33,171 bases of DNA from JACCXJ01 sp052387115. Its GTDB lineage: Bacteria > Pseudomonadota > Gammaproteobacteria > JACCXJ01. Below the pieces are notes generated by a model. It saw nothing but the letters and a program-made list of their open reading frames with translations, did no database searches and had not been told where the DNA came from. Within the stretch, counting starts at the first letter, position 1, and every line of letters begins with the position of its first letter. Positions 1 to 6,601 of this stretch are shown piece by piece. Location of the stretch: NCBI GenBank assembly GCA_052387115.1, contig JBQTJM010000348.1, positions 1 through 33,171 on the forward strand, read 5' to 3'. A program made the position numbers and the translations under genes.

Positions 1-110
1 GCCGCGATGATGCCCTGCAAGATCATGCTCCCGGCACCCGGGTCCAGATAGGCATGGGCGTCGCCCATGATGAAGAGCATGAGACCCACTATCAGTGTCG
101 ATGAACGCAT
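1..110 (-). CDS. Small exported protein, N-terminal part (cut by window edge)
   Basis: This is the first 36 codons of a minus-strand gene that continues beyond position 1. The start ATG lies at 110-108 and is preceded by a perfect AGGAGG (complement of 115-120) four bases upstream, so the start is well supported. The product begins with a short Sec-type signal peptide: a basic start, a hydrophobic stretch LIVGLMLFIMG, then a plausible cleavage site at DAHA. The mature part begins YLDPGAGSMILQGIIA. The YLDPG-GS-LLQ motif is typical of small hypothetical exported or membrane proteins that often lie near surface-polysaccharide genes; their function is not known to me. The adjoining glycosyltransferase-like remnant fits such a setting, but that link is inference. 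Confidence 0.6.
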   Translation of the reverse strand, partial: MRSSTLIVGLMLFIMGDAHAYLDPGAGSMILQGIIA

Positions 111-431
111 AAGCCCTCCTGTTCCTGGTCCGCGCCGATCGCCGAATGACAATCACATGACAAGTATATGACAATCGTATCTCAGTTTCGAGACATGAGT
201 CAAACAAACGGTCGTGGTGGCATGCCTTGCGGAAGTTCATTGAAGCTCTTATCCTTCTGTGGCACCTGGCGAGTGGCCTCCAGCCGCAGGGCCGTGGGTG
301 GACTGGGCACTATATATACCCAGCGGAACTAGCCTATCGGCGACCACCTCTTCGGTCCGTGGTGGCATGCGGATGTTCAAGAGCAGGGATTTACGGAAGC
401 GGATCTCAGGCGTGGAGGTCGGTTAGAGCGG
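111..431. other. Intergenic region with a periodic repeat
   Basis: No convincing gene. It holds the ribosome binding site of the leftward gene, three ATGACAA repeats (listed separately) and a stretch from 333 that stays open in the frame of the glycosyltransferase-like remnant but has no start codon before the TTG at 432. Confidence 0.4.
146..174. promoter_or_regulatory. Three ATGACAA repeats at 11-bp spacing, operator-like
   Basis: ATGACAA occurs at 146-152, 157-163 and 168-174, each copy starting exactly 11 bp after the previous one, about one DNA helical turn. The array lies 36-64 bp upstream of the start codon of the leftward exported-protein gene, where a promoter or operator would be expected. 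On the minus strand each copy reads TTGTCAT, similar to a -35 hexamer. Same-face spacing suggests cooperative binding of a regulator; this is inference and no regulator is recognised. Confidence 0.35.
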
Positions 432-991
432 TTGAACCGATCGTCGGGATCTGAATTCTACGCATCCGATATGGAAGCCTTAGCGGATGGTCGGCCGGAG
501 GACGCCGTGAGCTTTCTGAAAAGAGCGCAAGCGGAGAAACAAAAGGTGAAACGCGAATTGGTTTCTCAGGGCTACCCCCGGCTCGATGCTGAACGTGAGC
601 TTCAGAGGCGCGCGATTCGACAGATCTTGGGTGAGCCACTCGAGCATATGGCCATGTCGGTTCTCTTCGTGTGGCGTGGCGCCGGACTCATATTCGTCGT
701 GCTCGCGTTCGCGATCTGTTACGCATTACGTGCCGGGCGGTCTGATCTGGTGGTTTACGTGGTTCCGGCTCTAGGATTGGTCTTGTTTTACGCGCTTGCG
801 ACTCATTTTCATCCGCGCTACGGCTTTCCGATGTTGCCGGTGAGCATGGTGGGGGGCTCGTCATCGCGCATGCCGTCGTAAGGCAATGTGCTAATCGCGT
901 GGCCCGCTTCATGGGCCTCATCGAGGGGAAGGGCTGCGCCTATTCCGGCCAAGACTCCGCGTCCAGCAGCTCGTCGCCGACAAAGGGATAA
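432..991 (+). pseudogene. C-terminal remnant of a glycosyltransferase-like (ArnT/GT39-type) membrane protein, frameshifted
   Basis: A TTG-started frame (432-881) encodes a soluble loop followed by two hydrophobic segments (GLIFVVLAFAICYAL and VVYVVPALGLVLFYALA) and then HPRYGFPMLPV. The H-x-RY-x-P-x-xP ending is typical of the last membrane segments of GT39/ArnT-type lipid-linked-sugar glycosyltransferases. There is no full-length N-terminal half; upstream the frame is closed by a TAG at 330-332. The reading frame then derails at a run of six G (851-856). Shifting frame there restores a sensible continuation, GGLVIAHAVVRQCANRVARF, which stays open until TAA at 989-991. I read this as a truncated and frameshifted remnant. 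Family assignment is moderate, pseudogene status good. Confidence 0.5.
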
Positions 992-1401
992 CGCTCGGGA
1001 AAGACCGAATCGGCCAGCCCCGTTTCATCGATGGCATCGGCGCGGGCCGCGGGGTACTCTTCGACCCCGATCCCTGCCACGGATCCGGCCAGGCTCGGGC
1101 TGTCGCGAAGGATCTTGCGGATCTCGATGCGGCCGTTGCGTATCGATTGTCGCCACGACGTGCTGCGCTGCGCAGGCTGATACTTCCACTTGAGCAGATG
1201 CAGGATCAGGTTTCGTACATGACTCTCGAGCGCCCGCCGCTCGCGCTTTCCCATGTCCTCGATCTCCTCTGCCAGACGCGCGGTATCGATGTCGGAGAAG
1301 CGCTTGTCCCTGAGTAGGGTAGCGCTGCCGAGGGCCCAGGCGTAGAAGTCCTCGTCATAGCCATGACCTTTTAGGGGTGGGACGGGCGCGGGCTTACTCA
1401 C
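940..1401 (-). CDS. DUF29 domain-containing protein
   Basis: A 153-residue protein with a GTG start at 1401 (an overlapping ATG two bases upstream runs straight into a stop). It shows the DUF29 pattern: YDEDFYAWALGSATLLR, then DTARLAEEIEDMGKRERRALESHVRNLILHLLKWKYQP and SWRQSIRNGRIEIRKIL. DUF29 proteins are small cytosolic proteins common in cyanobacteria and purple sulfur bacteria, often in several copies; their function is unknown. The 3' end overlaps the shifted frame of the glycosyltransferase remnant, which suggests the two were brought together by rearrangement. There is no operon partner. Confidence 0.85.
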   Translation of the reverse strand: MSKPAPVPPLKGHGYDEDFYAWALGSATLLRDKRFSDIDTARLAEEIEDMGKRERRALESHVRNLILHLLKWKYQPAQRSTSWRQSIRNGRIEIRKILRDSPSLAGSVAGIGVEEYPAARADAIDETGLADSVFPERYPFVGDELLDAESWPE

Positions 1402-1857
1402 ATGTCGTTTCCCAAACCAAGCTCGATGCCGGCAACGATTGCGCCGGGGCTACATGTCATCTCAACTATCCTCGGCTAGGCCTGCACGCGTTCGAACACT
1501 GGAACCGATAGCCGGGTTTCCGAAGTGTGGCCACTATCCGCAGCTCATGTCGCTTCCGGAGGGCGCGCAGGATCTCGCCCTGCATGCGTGCCAGGCAAGC
1601 GGACCAATACCCCCGTGGCAGGCACTCGGCTGTGACCCGTTGTGGAAAGATCTCAAGCAGGGCACCCGTTCGCGGTGGCGGGATAAGGTAGCTGCTTCAC
1701 GGCGATCGCGCAATCCGACGGGCAGGCGTCCATGCGCCGCACGAGAGGCGACGGTGTCAGGTCCGGGGCGGGGGTGGGCGCCCCTCGACCCCTACCATAT
1801 TGGAAAAGACTGAGGATGGCCACCATTCGCGGTTTACGGTATCCTCTCCAATCCTTC
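1402..1857. other. Intergenic region, no gene recognised
   Basis: The stretch is GC-rich. A 124-codon open frame (1439-1813) has no recognisable domain and a composition typical of random GC-rich DNA, so I do not call it. The last ~40 bases before the tRNA should hold its promoter; TATCCT at 1840-1845 is the best -10-like hexamer, without a good -35. Confidence 0.4.
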
Positions 1858-1934
1858 AGGCGCGTAGCTCAGCTGGTTAGAGCACCACCTTGACATGGTG
1901 GGGGTCGTTGGTTCGAGTCCAATCGCGCCTACCA
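1858..1934 (+). tRNA. tRNA-Val (anticodon GAC)
   Basis: A complete cloverleaf of 77 nt. The acceptor stem AGGCGCG (1858-1864) pairs perfectly with CGCGCCT (1924-1930), followed by discriminator A and an encoded CCA (1932-1934). The anticodon arm is CCACC-TTGACAT-GGTGG with anticodon GAC at 1892-1894, and the T loop has GGTTCGAGTCC. It reads GUC and GUU valine codons. A tRNA-Val(GAC) just upstream of thrS is also seen in Pseudomonas, which supports the gammaproteobacterial reading. Confidence 0.96.
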
Positions 1935-1945
1935 ATGATCGTCAG

Positions 1946-2002
1946 CCGGGCGGGGGCGGTCCCGCCCGGAAGACCAGGGCACCGCTCCGGCGGTGCTTTT
2001 TT
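1946..2002 (+). terminator. Tandem stem-loops with rho-independent terminator after tRNA-Val
   Basis: Two hairpins follow the tRNA. The first has a perfect 9-bp stem, CCGGGCGGG (1946-1954) with CCCGCCCGG (1961-1969). The second is GCACCGC (1979-1985), loop TCCG, GCGGTGC (1990-1996), followed directly by six T (1997-2002), a textbook intrinsic terminator. It separates the tRNA transcript from thrS. Confidence 0.85.
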
Positions 2003-2056
2003 ATTGACGATCCGATGATATGGCCCCTCGTACCGGCCATGGAGGAAGCGTAGACC

Positions 2057-3979
2057 ATGCCCACCATCACGCTGCCGGACGGGAGCCAGAGAAGCTATCC
2101 AGCCGCCGTCACCGTCGCCGAGGTCGCGGCCTCGATAGGGTCCGGGCTCGCGCGCGCCGCAATTGCGGGCAAGATCGACGGCCGGCTCGTCGATGCCTCG
2201 TATCGGATCGGCCGCGACGCGTCCGTCCAGATCGTGACCGCGGATGAACCGGAGGGGCTCGAGGTGCTGCGCCACAGCAGCGCCCATCTCCTGGCCCATG
2301 CCGTCAAGCGCCTGTTTCCGAGCGCCCAGGTCACCATCGGGCCGGTGATCGAGGACGGGTTCTACTACGACTTCGCCTTCGAGCGCGCCTTCACCCCCGA
2401 GGATGTGGCGGCCATCGAGGCAGAGATGCGGCAGTTGGCGCAAGAGGACCATGCGCTCAGCCGCGAAGTCCTGGGTCGCGACCAGGCGATAGGATTGTTC
2501 CGCGGCATGGGGGAGCACTACAAGGCCGAGATCATCGCCTCGATCCCGGACGGGGAGGACATCTCGCTCTACCGGCAGGGGGATTTCGTGGATCTGTGCC
2601 GCGGGCCGCATGTCCCGAGCACCGGGCGCCTGCGGGCCTTCAAGCTCACCAAGGTGGCCGGGGCCTATTGGCGGGGCGACCCGCGCAACGCGATGCTGCA
2701 ACGGGTCTACGGCACCGCCTGGCCCAACAAGAAGGCCCTGGACGACTACCTCCATCGGCTGGAGCAGGCGGAACGCCGCGACCACCGCCGGCTCGGCCGC
2801 CAGCTCGACCTGTTCCATATGCAGCCTGAGGCCCCCGGCATGGTGTTCTGGCACCCCAAGGGCTGGGTGCTCTACCAGGAGGTTCAGGATTACATCCGCG
2901 ACCGCCTCCGAGGTCACGGCTATGAGGAGGTGCGCACCCCCGAGGTCGTGGACCGGAGCCTCTGGGAGCGCTCGGGGCACTGGGACAAGTTCCGCGAGGT
3001 CATGTTCACCACCAGCTCCGAGAACCGCGACTACGCGGTCAAGCCCATGAACTGCCCCTGTCACGTGCAGATCTTCAACCAGGGCATCAAGAGCTATCGC
3101 GACCTGCCCTTGCGCCTGGCCGAGTTCGGGTCCTGCCATCGCAACGAGCCCTCCGGGACCCTGCACGGGCTCATGCGGGTCCGGCACTTCGTCCAGGACG
3201 ATGCGCACATCTTCTGCACCGAGGACCAGATCGAGTCCGAGGTCTCGGCCTTCATCGATCTCTTGTATTCGGTCTATGCGGACTTCGGCTTCGATAACGT
3301 CATCATCCGGCTGTCCACCCGCCCCGAGGCCCGCGTGGGCAGCGACGCGGTATGGGACAAGGCCGAGGCCGCGCTCGGGCTGGCCTTGGAACACAAGCGC
3401 CTCGCCTACGCGCTGCAGCCGGGGGAGGGGGCCTTCTATGGGCCCAAGATCGAGTTCTCGCTCACCGACTGCATCGGGCGGGTGTGGCAGTGCGGGACCA
3501 TCCAGGTGGACTTCTCGATGCCCGAGCGCCTGGGGGCCCAGTACGTGGCCGAGGACGGCGAGCGGCGCGTCCCCGTCATGCTGCACCGGGCCATCCTGGG
3601 GTCGCTGGAGCGCTTCATCGGGATCCTCATCGAGGAGCACGCCGGCATCATGCCGCTGTGGCTCGCGCCGGTGCAAGTCGCCGTCCTCTGCATCACCGAT
3701 GCGCATGCCGAATACGCCCGCGAGGTCGAGGCCGCGCTCAAGGGTGCCGGCATCCGCGCCGTGGCCGACTTGAGAAACGAAAAGATCGGCCTTAAGATCC
3801 GCGAGCATACGCTCTCCCGCGTGCCGTACCTGGCGATCGTGGGGGGCCGGGAGGTGGCGGACCGGAGCGTGGCCGTGCGGACGCGCGCCGGGGAGGACGA
3901 GGGGTCCATGCCCATCGCCGCGTTCGCCGAGCGCATCGAGTCGGAGATGGGGTGTCGCGCCCGCCGGCCGTATCGTTGA
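2057..3979 (+). CDS. thrS: Threonine--tRNA ligase
   Basis: Class II aminoacyl-tRNA synthetase charging tRNA-Thr, acting in the cytosol as a homodimer with a catalytic zinc. At 640 residues it is almost the length of the E. coli enzyme. The N-terminal TGS domain covers about residues 1-62. The editing domain carries the HxxxH motif in HSSAHLLAH (H73, H77) and the later CRGPHVPSTG. The catalytic core contains the zinc ligands C333 (MNCPCH), H384 (DDAHIF) and H510 (MLHRAILGS). The C-terminal ~100 residues form the anticodon-binding domain. GGAGG at 2041-2045 lies 11 nt before the ATG. MNCPCH has Cys where many homologues have Gly (MNCPGH), a minor variation. It heads the conserved thrS-infC-rpmI-rplT cluster. 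Confidence 0.98.
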   Translation: MPTITLPDGSQRSYPAAVTVAEVAASIGSGLARAAIAGKIDGRLVDASYRIGRDASVQIVTADEPEGLEVLRHSSAHLLAHAVKRLFPSAQVTIGPVIEDGFYYDFAFERAFTPEDVAAIEAEMRQLAQEDHALSREVLGRDQAIGLFRGMGEHYKAEIIASIPDGEDISLYRQGDFVDLCRGPHVPSTGRLRAFKLTKVAGAYWRGDPRNAMLQRVYGTAWPNKKALDDYLHRLEQAERRDHRRLGRQLDLFHMQPEAPGMVFWHPKGWVLYQEVQDYIRDRLRGHGYEEVRTPEVVDRSLWERSGHWDKFREVMFTTSSENRDYAVKPMNCPCHVQIFNQGIKSYRDLPLRLAEFGSCHRNEPSGTLHGLMRVRHFVQDDAHIFCTEDQIESEVSAFIDLLYSVYADFGFDNVIIRLSTRPEARVGSDAVWDKAEAALGLALEHKRLAYALQPGEGAFYGPKIEFSLTDCIGRVWQCGTIQVDFSMPERLGAQYVAEDGERRVPVMLHRAILGSLERFIGILIEEHAGIMPLWLAPVQVAVLCITDAHAEYAREVEAALKGAGIRAVADLRNEKIGLKIREHTLSRVPYLAIVGGREVADRSVAVRTRAGEDEGSMPIAAFAERIESEMGCRARRPYR

Positions 3980-4013
3980 TATAGAAAAAATTGGCACCAA
4001 GGCCGTAACTTGC

Positions 4014-4029
4014 GGAGGATCAGCACATC
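4014..4029 (+). promoter_or_regulatory. Shine-Dalgarno and ATC start codon of infC
   Basis: GGAGG at 4014-4018 lies 8 nt before an ATC at 4027-4029, the optimal distance for initiation. It is too far (about 32 nt) from the next usable start, the GTG at 4051. The eight codons in between encode residues ending KNRVN, which align with the conserved N-terminus of IF3. No ATG, GTG or TTG occurs in frame between the upstream TAA (4006-4008) and the ATC. Confidence 0.75.
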
Positions 4030-4548
4030 GCGTTAGAGAAAAAGAATCGCGTGAACCACGCGATCACGTCGCCGACGGTCCGGCTCATCGGGGCCGACGG
4101 CAGTCAGGTGGGGGTGGTCACTCTCGAAGAAGCACTGAAGGCCGCTGAGGGCAACGACTTGGACCTGGTCGAGATCGTTCCGAACGCGGAACCGCCGGTA
4201 TGCCGGGTCATGGACTTCGGCAAGTTCATCTTCGATCAGAACAAGAAGCGCCACGTCCAGAAGAAGAGGCAGAAGCAGATCCAGGTCAAGGAGATCAAGC
4301 TGCGGCCGGGCACCGGCGAGGGGGACTACCAGATCAAGCTGCGCAACGTCGTCCGTTTCCTGGAACAGGGCGACAAGGTGAAGGTGACCTTGCGTTTTCG
4401 CGGGCGGGAGATGGCGCATCAGGACCTCGGGGCGCAGATGCTCAAGCGGGTCGAGCAGGATCTGGTGGGTAAGGCGACCGTCGAGCAGATGCCGAAGCTG
4501 GAAGGGCGCCTGATGGTCATGGTGATGTCGCCCGCCAAGCGGCAATGA
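4027..4548 (+). CDS. infC: Translation initiation factor IF-3
   Basis: IF3 binds the 30S subunit, prevents premature 50S joining and proofreads start codons. Taking the ATC at 4027 as start gives 173 residues (E. coli has 180). The N-domain contains VRLIGADGSQVGVVTLEEAL and the linker start NAEPPVCRVMDFGKFIF; the C-domain has EIKLRPGTGEGDYQIKLRN, RFRGREMAHQDLG and the ending GRLMVMVMSP. All are diagnostic. In E. coli infC starts with AUU, and IF3 represses its own translation by rejecting non-canonical starts; an ATC start with a strong GGAGG here implies the same autoregulation. The later GTG (4051) would cut off the conserved KNR motif and lacks a good ribosome binding site, so I prefer ATC. 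Confidence 0.95.
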   Translation: MALEKKNRVNHAITSPTVRLIGADGSQVGVVTLEEALKAAEGNDLDLVEIVPNAEPPVCRVMDFGKFIFDQNKKRHVQKKRQKQIQVKEIKLRPGTGEGDYQIKLRNVVRFLEQGDKVKVTLRFRGREMAHQDLGAQMLKRVEQDLVGKATVEQMPKLEGRLMVMVMSPAKRQ

Positions 4549-4560
4549 GTGCCCGGCCCT

Positions 4561-4689
4561 AGTCAGAGCCAACTAGTCAGGGCCAAGCGGTAGTCAGGGC
4601 TCATGAAGAAAACGCGGCGAGCGCAGCCGGTGTTTTCGCAGGCTCTGAGGTTGGTCTCGCTTTCGGGTGAGTCCCTTTCGGGTGAGTCC
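4561..4689 (+). repeat. Short direct repeats in the infC-rpmI leader
   Basis: Two repeat sets lie between infC and rpmI. AGTCAGRGC occurs three times at 4561, 4575 and 4592. A 15-bp unit, CTTTCGGGTGAGTCC, occurs as a perfect tandem duplication at 4660-4674 and 4675-4689. In E. coli this interval holds the structured RNA bound by L20 for autoregulation of rpmI-rplT, so the repeats may bear on expression; that is inference. Confidence 0.6.
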
Positions 4690-4722
4690 AGTGATGGGAG
4701 TCGGATCAAGTGCCGAAATTGA
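4603..4722 (+). CDS. Possible 39-residue leader ORF upstream of rpmI
   Basis: An ATG at 4603 opens 39 codons ending at TGA 4720-4722, overlapping the start of rpmI (4710) in another frame. The product starts MKKTRRAQ and contains two LSGES units encoded by the 15-bp tandem duplication. The ribosome binding site is poor (CAGGGC). It could be a translated leader that couples ribosome passage to rpmI, or chance. No homologue is recognised. Confidence 0.2.
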   Translation: MKKTRRAQPVFSQALRLVSLSGESLSGESSDGSRIKCRN

Positions 4723-4913
4723 AATCGAATCGTGGTGCGGCCAAGCGGTTCAAGCCCACCGGGACTGGCCGCTTCAAGCATCGCCAGTCGTTCAAGAGCC
4801 ACATACTGACCAAGAAGAGCAGCAAGCGTAAGCGCCAGCTGCGGGGGCTCTTGACGATACACGCCGCCGATCAGAAGGCGGTGCAGCAGATGCTGCCGTA
4901 TAGCGGGAGGTAA
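4710..4913 (+). CDS. rpmI: 50S ribosomal protein L35
   Basis: A 67-residue, very basic protein with a GTG start; GGGAG at 4696-4700 is 9 nt upstream. The sequence starts MPKLKSNRGAAKRFKPTGTG and contains KHRQSFKSHILTKKSSKRKRQLR, the L35 signature. L35 is a late-assembling component of the large subunit. It lies 6 nt upstream of rplT and is expected to be co-translated with it; in E. coli this pair is controlled by L20 binding to the leader upstream of rpmI. Confidence 0.97.
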   Translation: MPKLKSNRGAAKRFKPTGTGRFKHRQSFKSHILTKKSSKRKRQLRGLLTIHAADQKAVQQMLPYSGR

Positions 4914-4919
4914 GGGGGA

Positions 4920-5279
4920 ATGGCAAGGGTAAAACGCGGCGTCACCGCGCGCGCGCGACACAAGAAGGTCCTGGCGCAGGCCAAGGGTTTCCGCGGCCGG
5001 CGCAAGAACGTCTTTCGGATCGCGAAGGAGGCCGTCACACGCGCGCAGCAGTACGCTTACCGCGACCGGCGCCAGAGGAAGCGCCAGTTTCGGGCGCTTT
5101 GGATCACGCGTATCAATGCCGCCGCGCGCCAGTTCGGGCTGTCTTACAGCCGCTTCATGAACGGTCTGCGCGTGGCCTCGGTCGACGTGGACCGCAAGGT
5201 CCTGGCCGATCTGGCCGTGACCGATCCCCCAGCCTTCGAACGCTTGGCCGAACAAGCCAAGGCCGCGTTTACGGGCTGA
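4920..5279 (+). CDS. rplT: 50S ribosomal protein L20
   Basis: A 119-residue basic protein. MARVKRGVTARARHKKVLAQ, GFRGRRKNVFRIAKEAV and RDRRQRKRQFRALWITRINAA are canonical L20 motifs, and the globular C-terminal half includes GLSYSRFMNGL. L20 binds 23S rRNA early in 50S assembly and in E. coli represses rpmI-rplT translation. It is the last gene before the terminator at 5342-5373. Confidence 0.98.
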   Translation: MARVKRGVTARARHKKVLAQAKGFRGRRKNVFRIAKEAVTRAQQYAYRDRRQRKRQFRALWITRINAAARQFGLSYSRFMNGLRVASVDVDRKVLADLAVTDPPAFERLAEQAKAAFTG

Positions 5280-5341
5280 GCATGGATTAGGCCGGGCGGC
5301 CCACCCTGCGGCGCTCGGCAGGGGTTCGATAGAGTATAGCA

Positions 5342-5373
5342 GGGGAAAGTCCCGTGGGCCTTTCCCCTTTTTT
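5342..5373 (+). terminator. Rho-independent terminator or attenuator between rplT and pheS
   Basis: GGGGAAAG (5342-5349) pairs perfectly with CTTTCCCC (5360-5367) and is followed by six T (5368-5373). It could end the thrS-rplT transcript, or act as an attenuator of pheST as at the equivalent place in E. coli. I found no Phe-rich leader peptide, so simple termination is the more cautious reading. Confidence 0.8.
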
Positions 5374-5384
5374 CTGGGCAGGTG

Positions 5385-5466
5385 TCGGCTACTAAGAGCT
5401 AGCCGAAGGCATTCGAAATTGCCACCTTGGTGAGGTCGTTGTTCAAGGTGTCGGCCGGTGGCCGAC
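5385..5466 (+). promoter_or_regulatory. Two stem-loops in the pheST leader
   Basis: TCGGCTA (5385-5391) pairs with TAGCCGA (5400-5406), and GTCGGCC (5450-5456) pairs with GGCCGAC (5460-5466), both perfect 7-bp stems. They lie between the terminator and pheS. A role in transcript stability or control is possible but unproven. Confidence 0.4.
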
Positions 5467-5471
5467 GGGTT

Positions 5472-5507
5472 GGTGGGTTACGCCGCAAGAGGCGCGGCTA
5501 ACCCACC
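5472..5507 (+). repeat. Dispersed hairpin repeat (GGTGGGTTA...TAACCCACC type)
   Basis: GGTGGGTTACGCCGC (5472-5486) and GCGCGGCTAACCCACC (5492-5507) form a near-perfect hairpin with one bulge. It resembles a palindromic intergenic element I recall from many gammaproteobacterial and cyanobacterial genomes. Here it lies about 40 bp before pheS, so it is transcribed in the pheST leader. Confidence 0.55.
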
Positions 5508-5548
5508 CTACATCTTTATTGCTGGGCGTGCGTTGGCCGGTGAGGGTA

Positions 5549-6589
5549 ATGATCCATTTGACAGAAGAGCTGGCCGAGGCGCGGCAGGCCATCGCCGCCG
5601 CGGACAGCCTCGCGGCGCTCGAGGCCGAACGCATCCGCTGGCTCGGGAAGAAGGGGGTCCTGACCGGGCGCCTCAAGCAGCTTGGGACCCTTCCCACCGA
5701 CCTACGCCCCTTGGCCGGTGTGGCCATCAACAGCGCCAAGCTCGAGATCACGGAGGCCTTGGAACATCGTCGCCACGTGCTACGGAATGCCGATATGGAC
5801 CGCGCCATCGAGGCGGAGAAGCTGGACGTGACACTGCCCGGCCGCGGCCAGGCCCTGGGCGGGCTGCACCCGGTCACCCGCACCCTCGAACGATTGTGTG
5901 CGTTGCTGTGCCAGATCGGCTTCGAGGTCGTGGAAGGCCAAGAGGCCGAAACGGACTTCTACAACTTCGAGGCCTTGAACATCCCGGCCCATCACCCCGC
6001 GCGGGCCATGCACGACACCTTCTATTTCGATCGGTCTGGACTCCCTTTCGATACCCCCCCACTTCTTCGCACCCACACCTCGCCGGTGCAGATCCGCACA
6101 ATGGAAAAGCGAACCCCCCCCTTGCGCATCATCGCGCCCGGGCGTGTGTACCGCTGCGATTCCGATCTGACGCATACCCCCATGTTCCACCAGGTCGAGG
6201 GCCTCATGGTGGACGAGGACGTGAGCTTCGCCGATCTCAAGGGCGTGCTCGAAGACCTCATGCGCAACTTCTTCGAGCAGGAGGACCTGGCGTTGCGCTT
6301 CCGGCCCTCGTATTTCCCTTTTACGGAGCCCTCGGCGGAGGTCGACATCCGCTGTGTGATGTGCCGGGGCGGCGGTTGCCGGGTGTGCGGCGAGAGCGGA
6401 TGGCTGGAGGTCCTTGGGTGTGGGATGGTCCACCCCAAGGTCTTCGGGCACGTCGGCATCGACAGCGAGCGCTACACGGGCTTCGCCTTCGGTCTCGGCG
6501 TCGAGCGCCTGACCATGCTGCGATATGGGGTGAACGATCTGCGCCTCTTCTTCGAGAACGACGTGCGCTTCCTCGCGCAGTTCCGCTGA
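5549..6589 (+). CDS. pheS: Phenylalanine--tRNA ligase alpha subunit
   Basis: Catalytic subunit of the alpha2-beta2 class II synthetase for tRNA-Phe. I start it at the ATG at 5549 (346 residues): the N-terminus MIHLTEELAEARQAI then aligns with E. coli MSHLAELV, and an in-frame upstream ATG at 5519 lies in non-conserved leader. The N-terminal coiled-coil (about 1-85) has WLGKKGVLTGRLK. Core motifs are LHPVTRTLERL, HPARAMHDTFYFD, RIIAPGRVYRCDSD-THTPMFHQVEG (motif 2), and GFAFGLGVERLTMLRYG (motif 3). A Cys-rich insert with CxxC pairs precedes WLEVLGCGMVHP; this form is common in PheS from many bacteria and is not unusual. pheT follows after 12 nt. Confidence 0.97.
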   Translation: MIHLTEELAEARQAIAAADSLAALEAERIRWLGKKGVLTGRLKQLGTLPTDLRPLAGVAINSAKLEITEALEHRRHVLRNADMDRAIEAEKLDVTLPGRGQALGGLHPVTRTLERLCALLCQIGFEVVEGQEAETDFYNFEALNIPAHHPARAMHDTFYFDRSGLPFDTPPLLRTHTSPVQIRTMEKRTPPLRIIAPGRVYRCDSDLTHTPMFHQVEGLMVDEDVSFADLKGVLEDLMRNFFEQEDLALRFRPSYFPFTEPSAEVDIRCVMCRGGGCRVCGESGWLEVLGCGMVHPKVFGHVGIDSERYTGFAFGLGVERLTMLRYGVNDLRLFFENDVRFLAQFR

Positions 6590-6601
6590 CCGAGCAGGGA
6601 C

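Noticed and set aside
1439..1813. 124-codon open frame before tRNA-Val
   Set aside because: No domain, no ribosome binding site, composition like random GC-rich DNA.
1877..4000. A 707-codon open frame on the minus strand opposite thrS
   Set aside because: It is antisense to an unmistakable thrS, has no recognisable domain, and its length follows from high GC content and codon bias.
6352..6408. Zinc-ribbon-like CxxC insertion in PheS as a novelty
   Set aside because: This Cys-rich insert is common in PheS from many bacterial groups.
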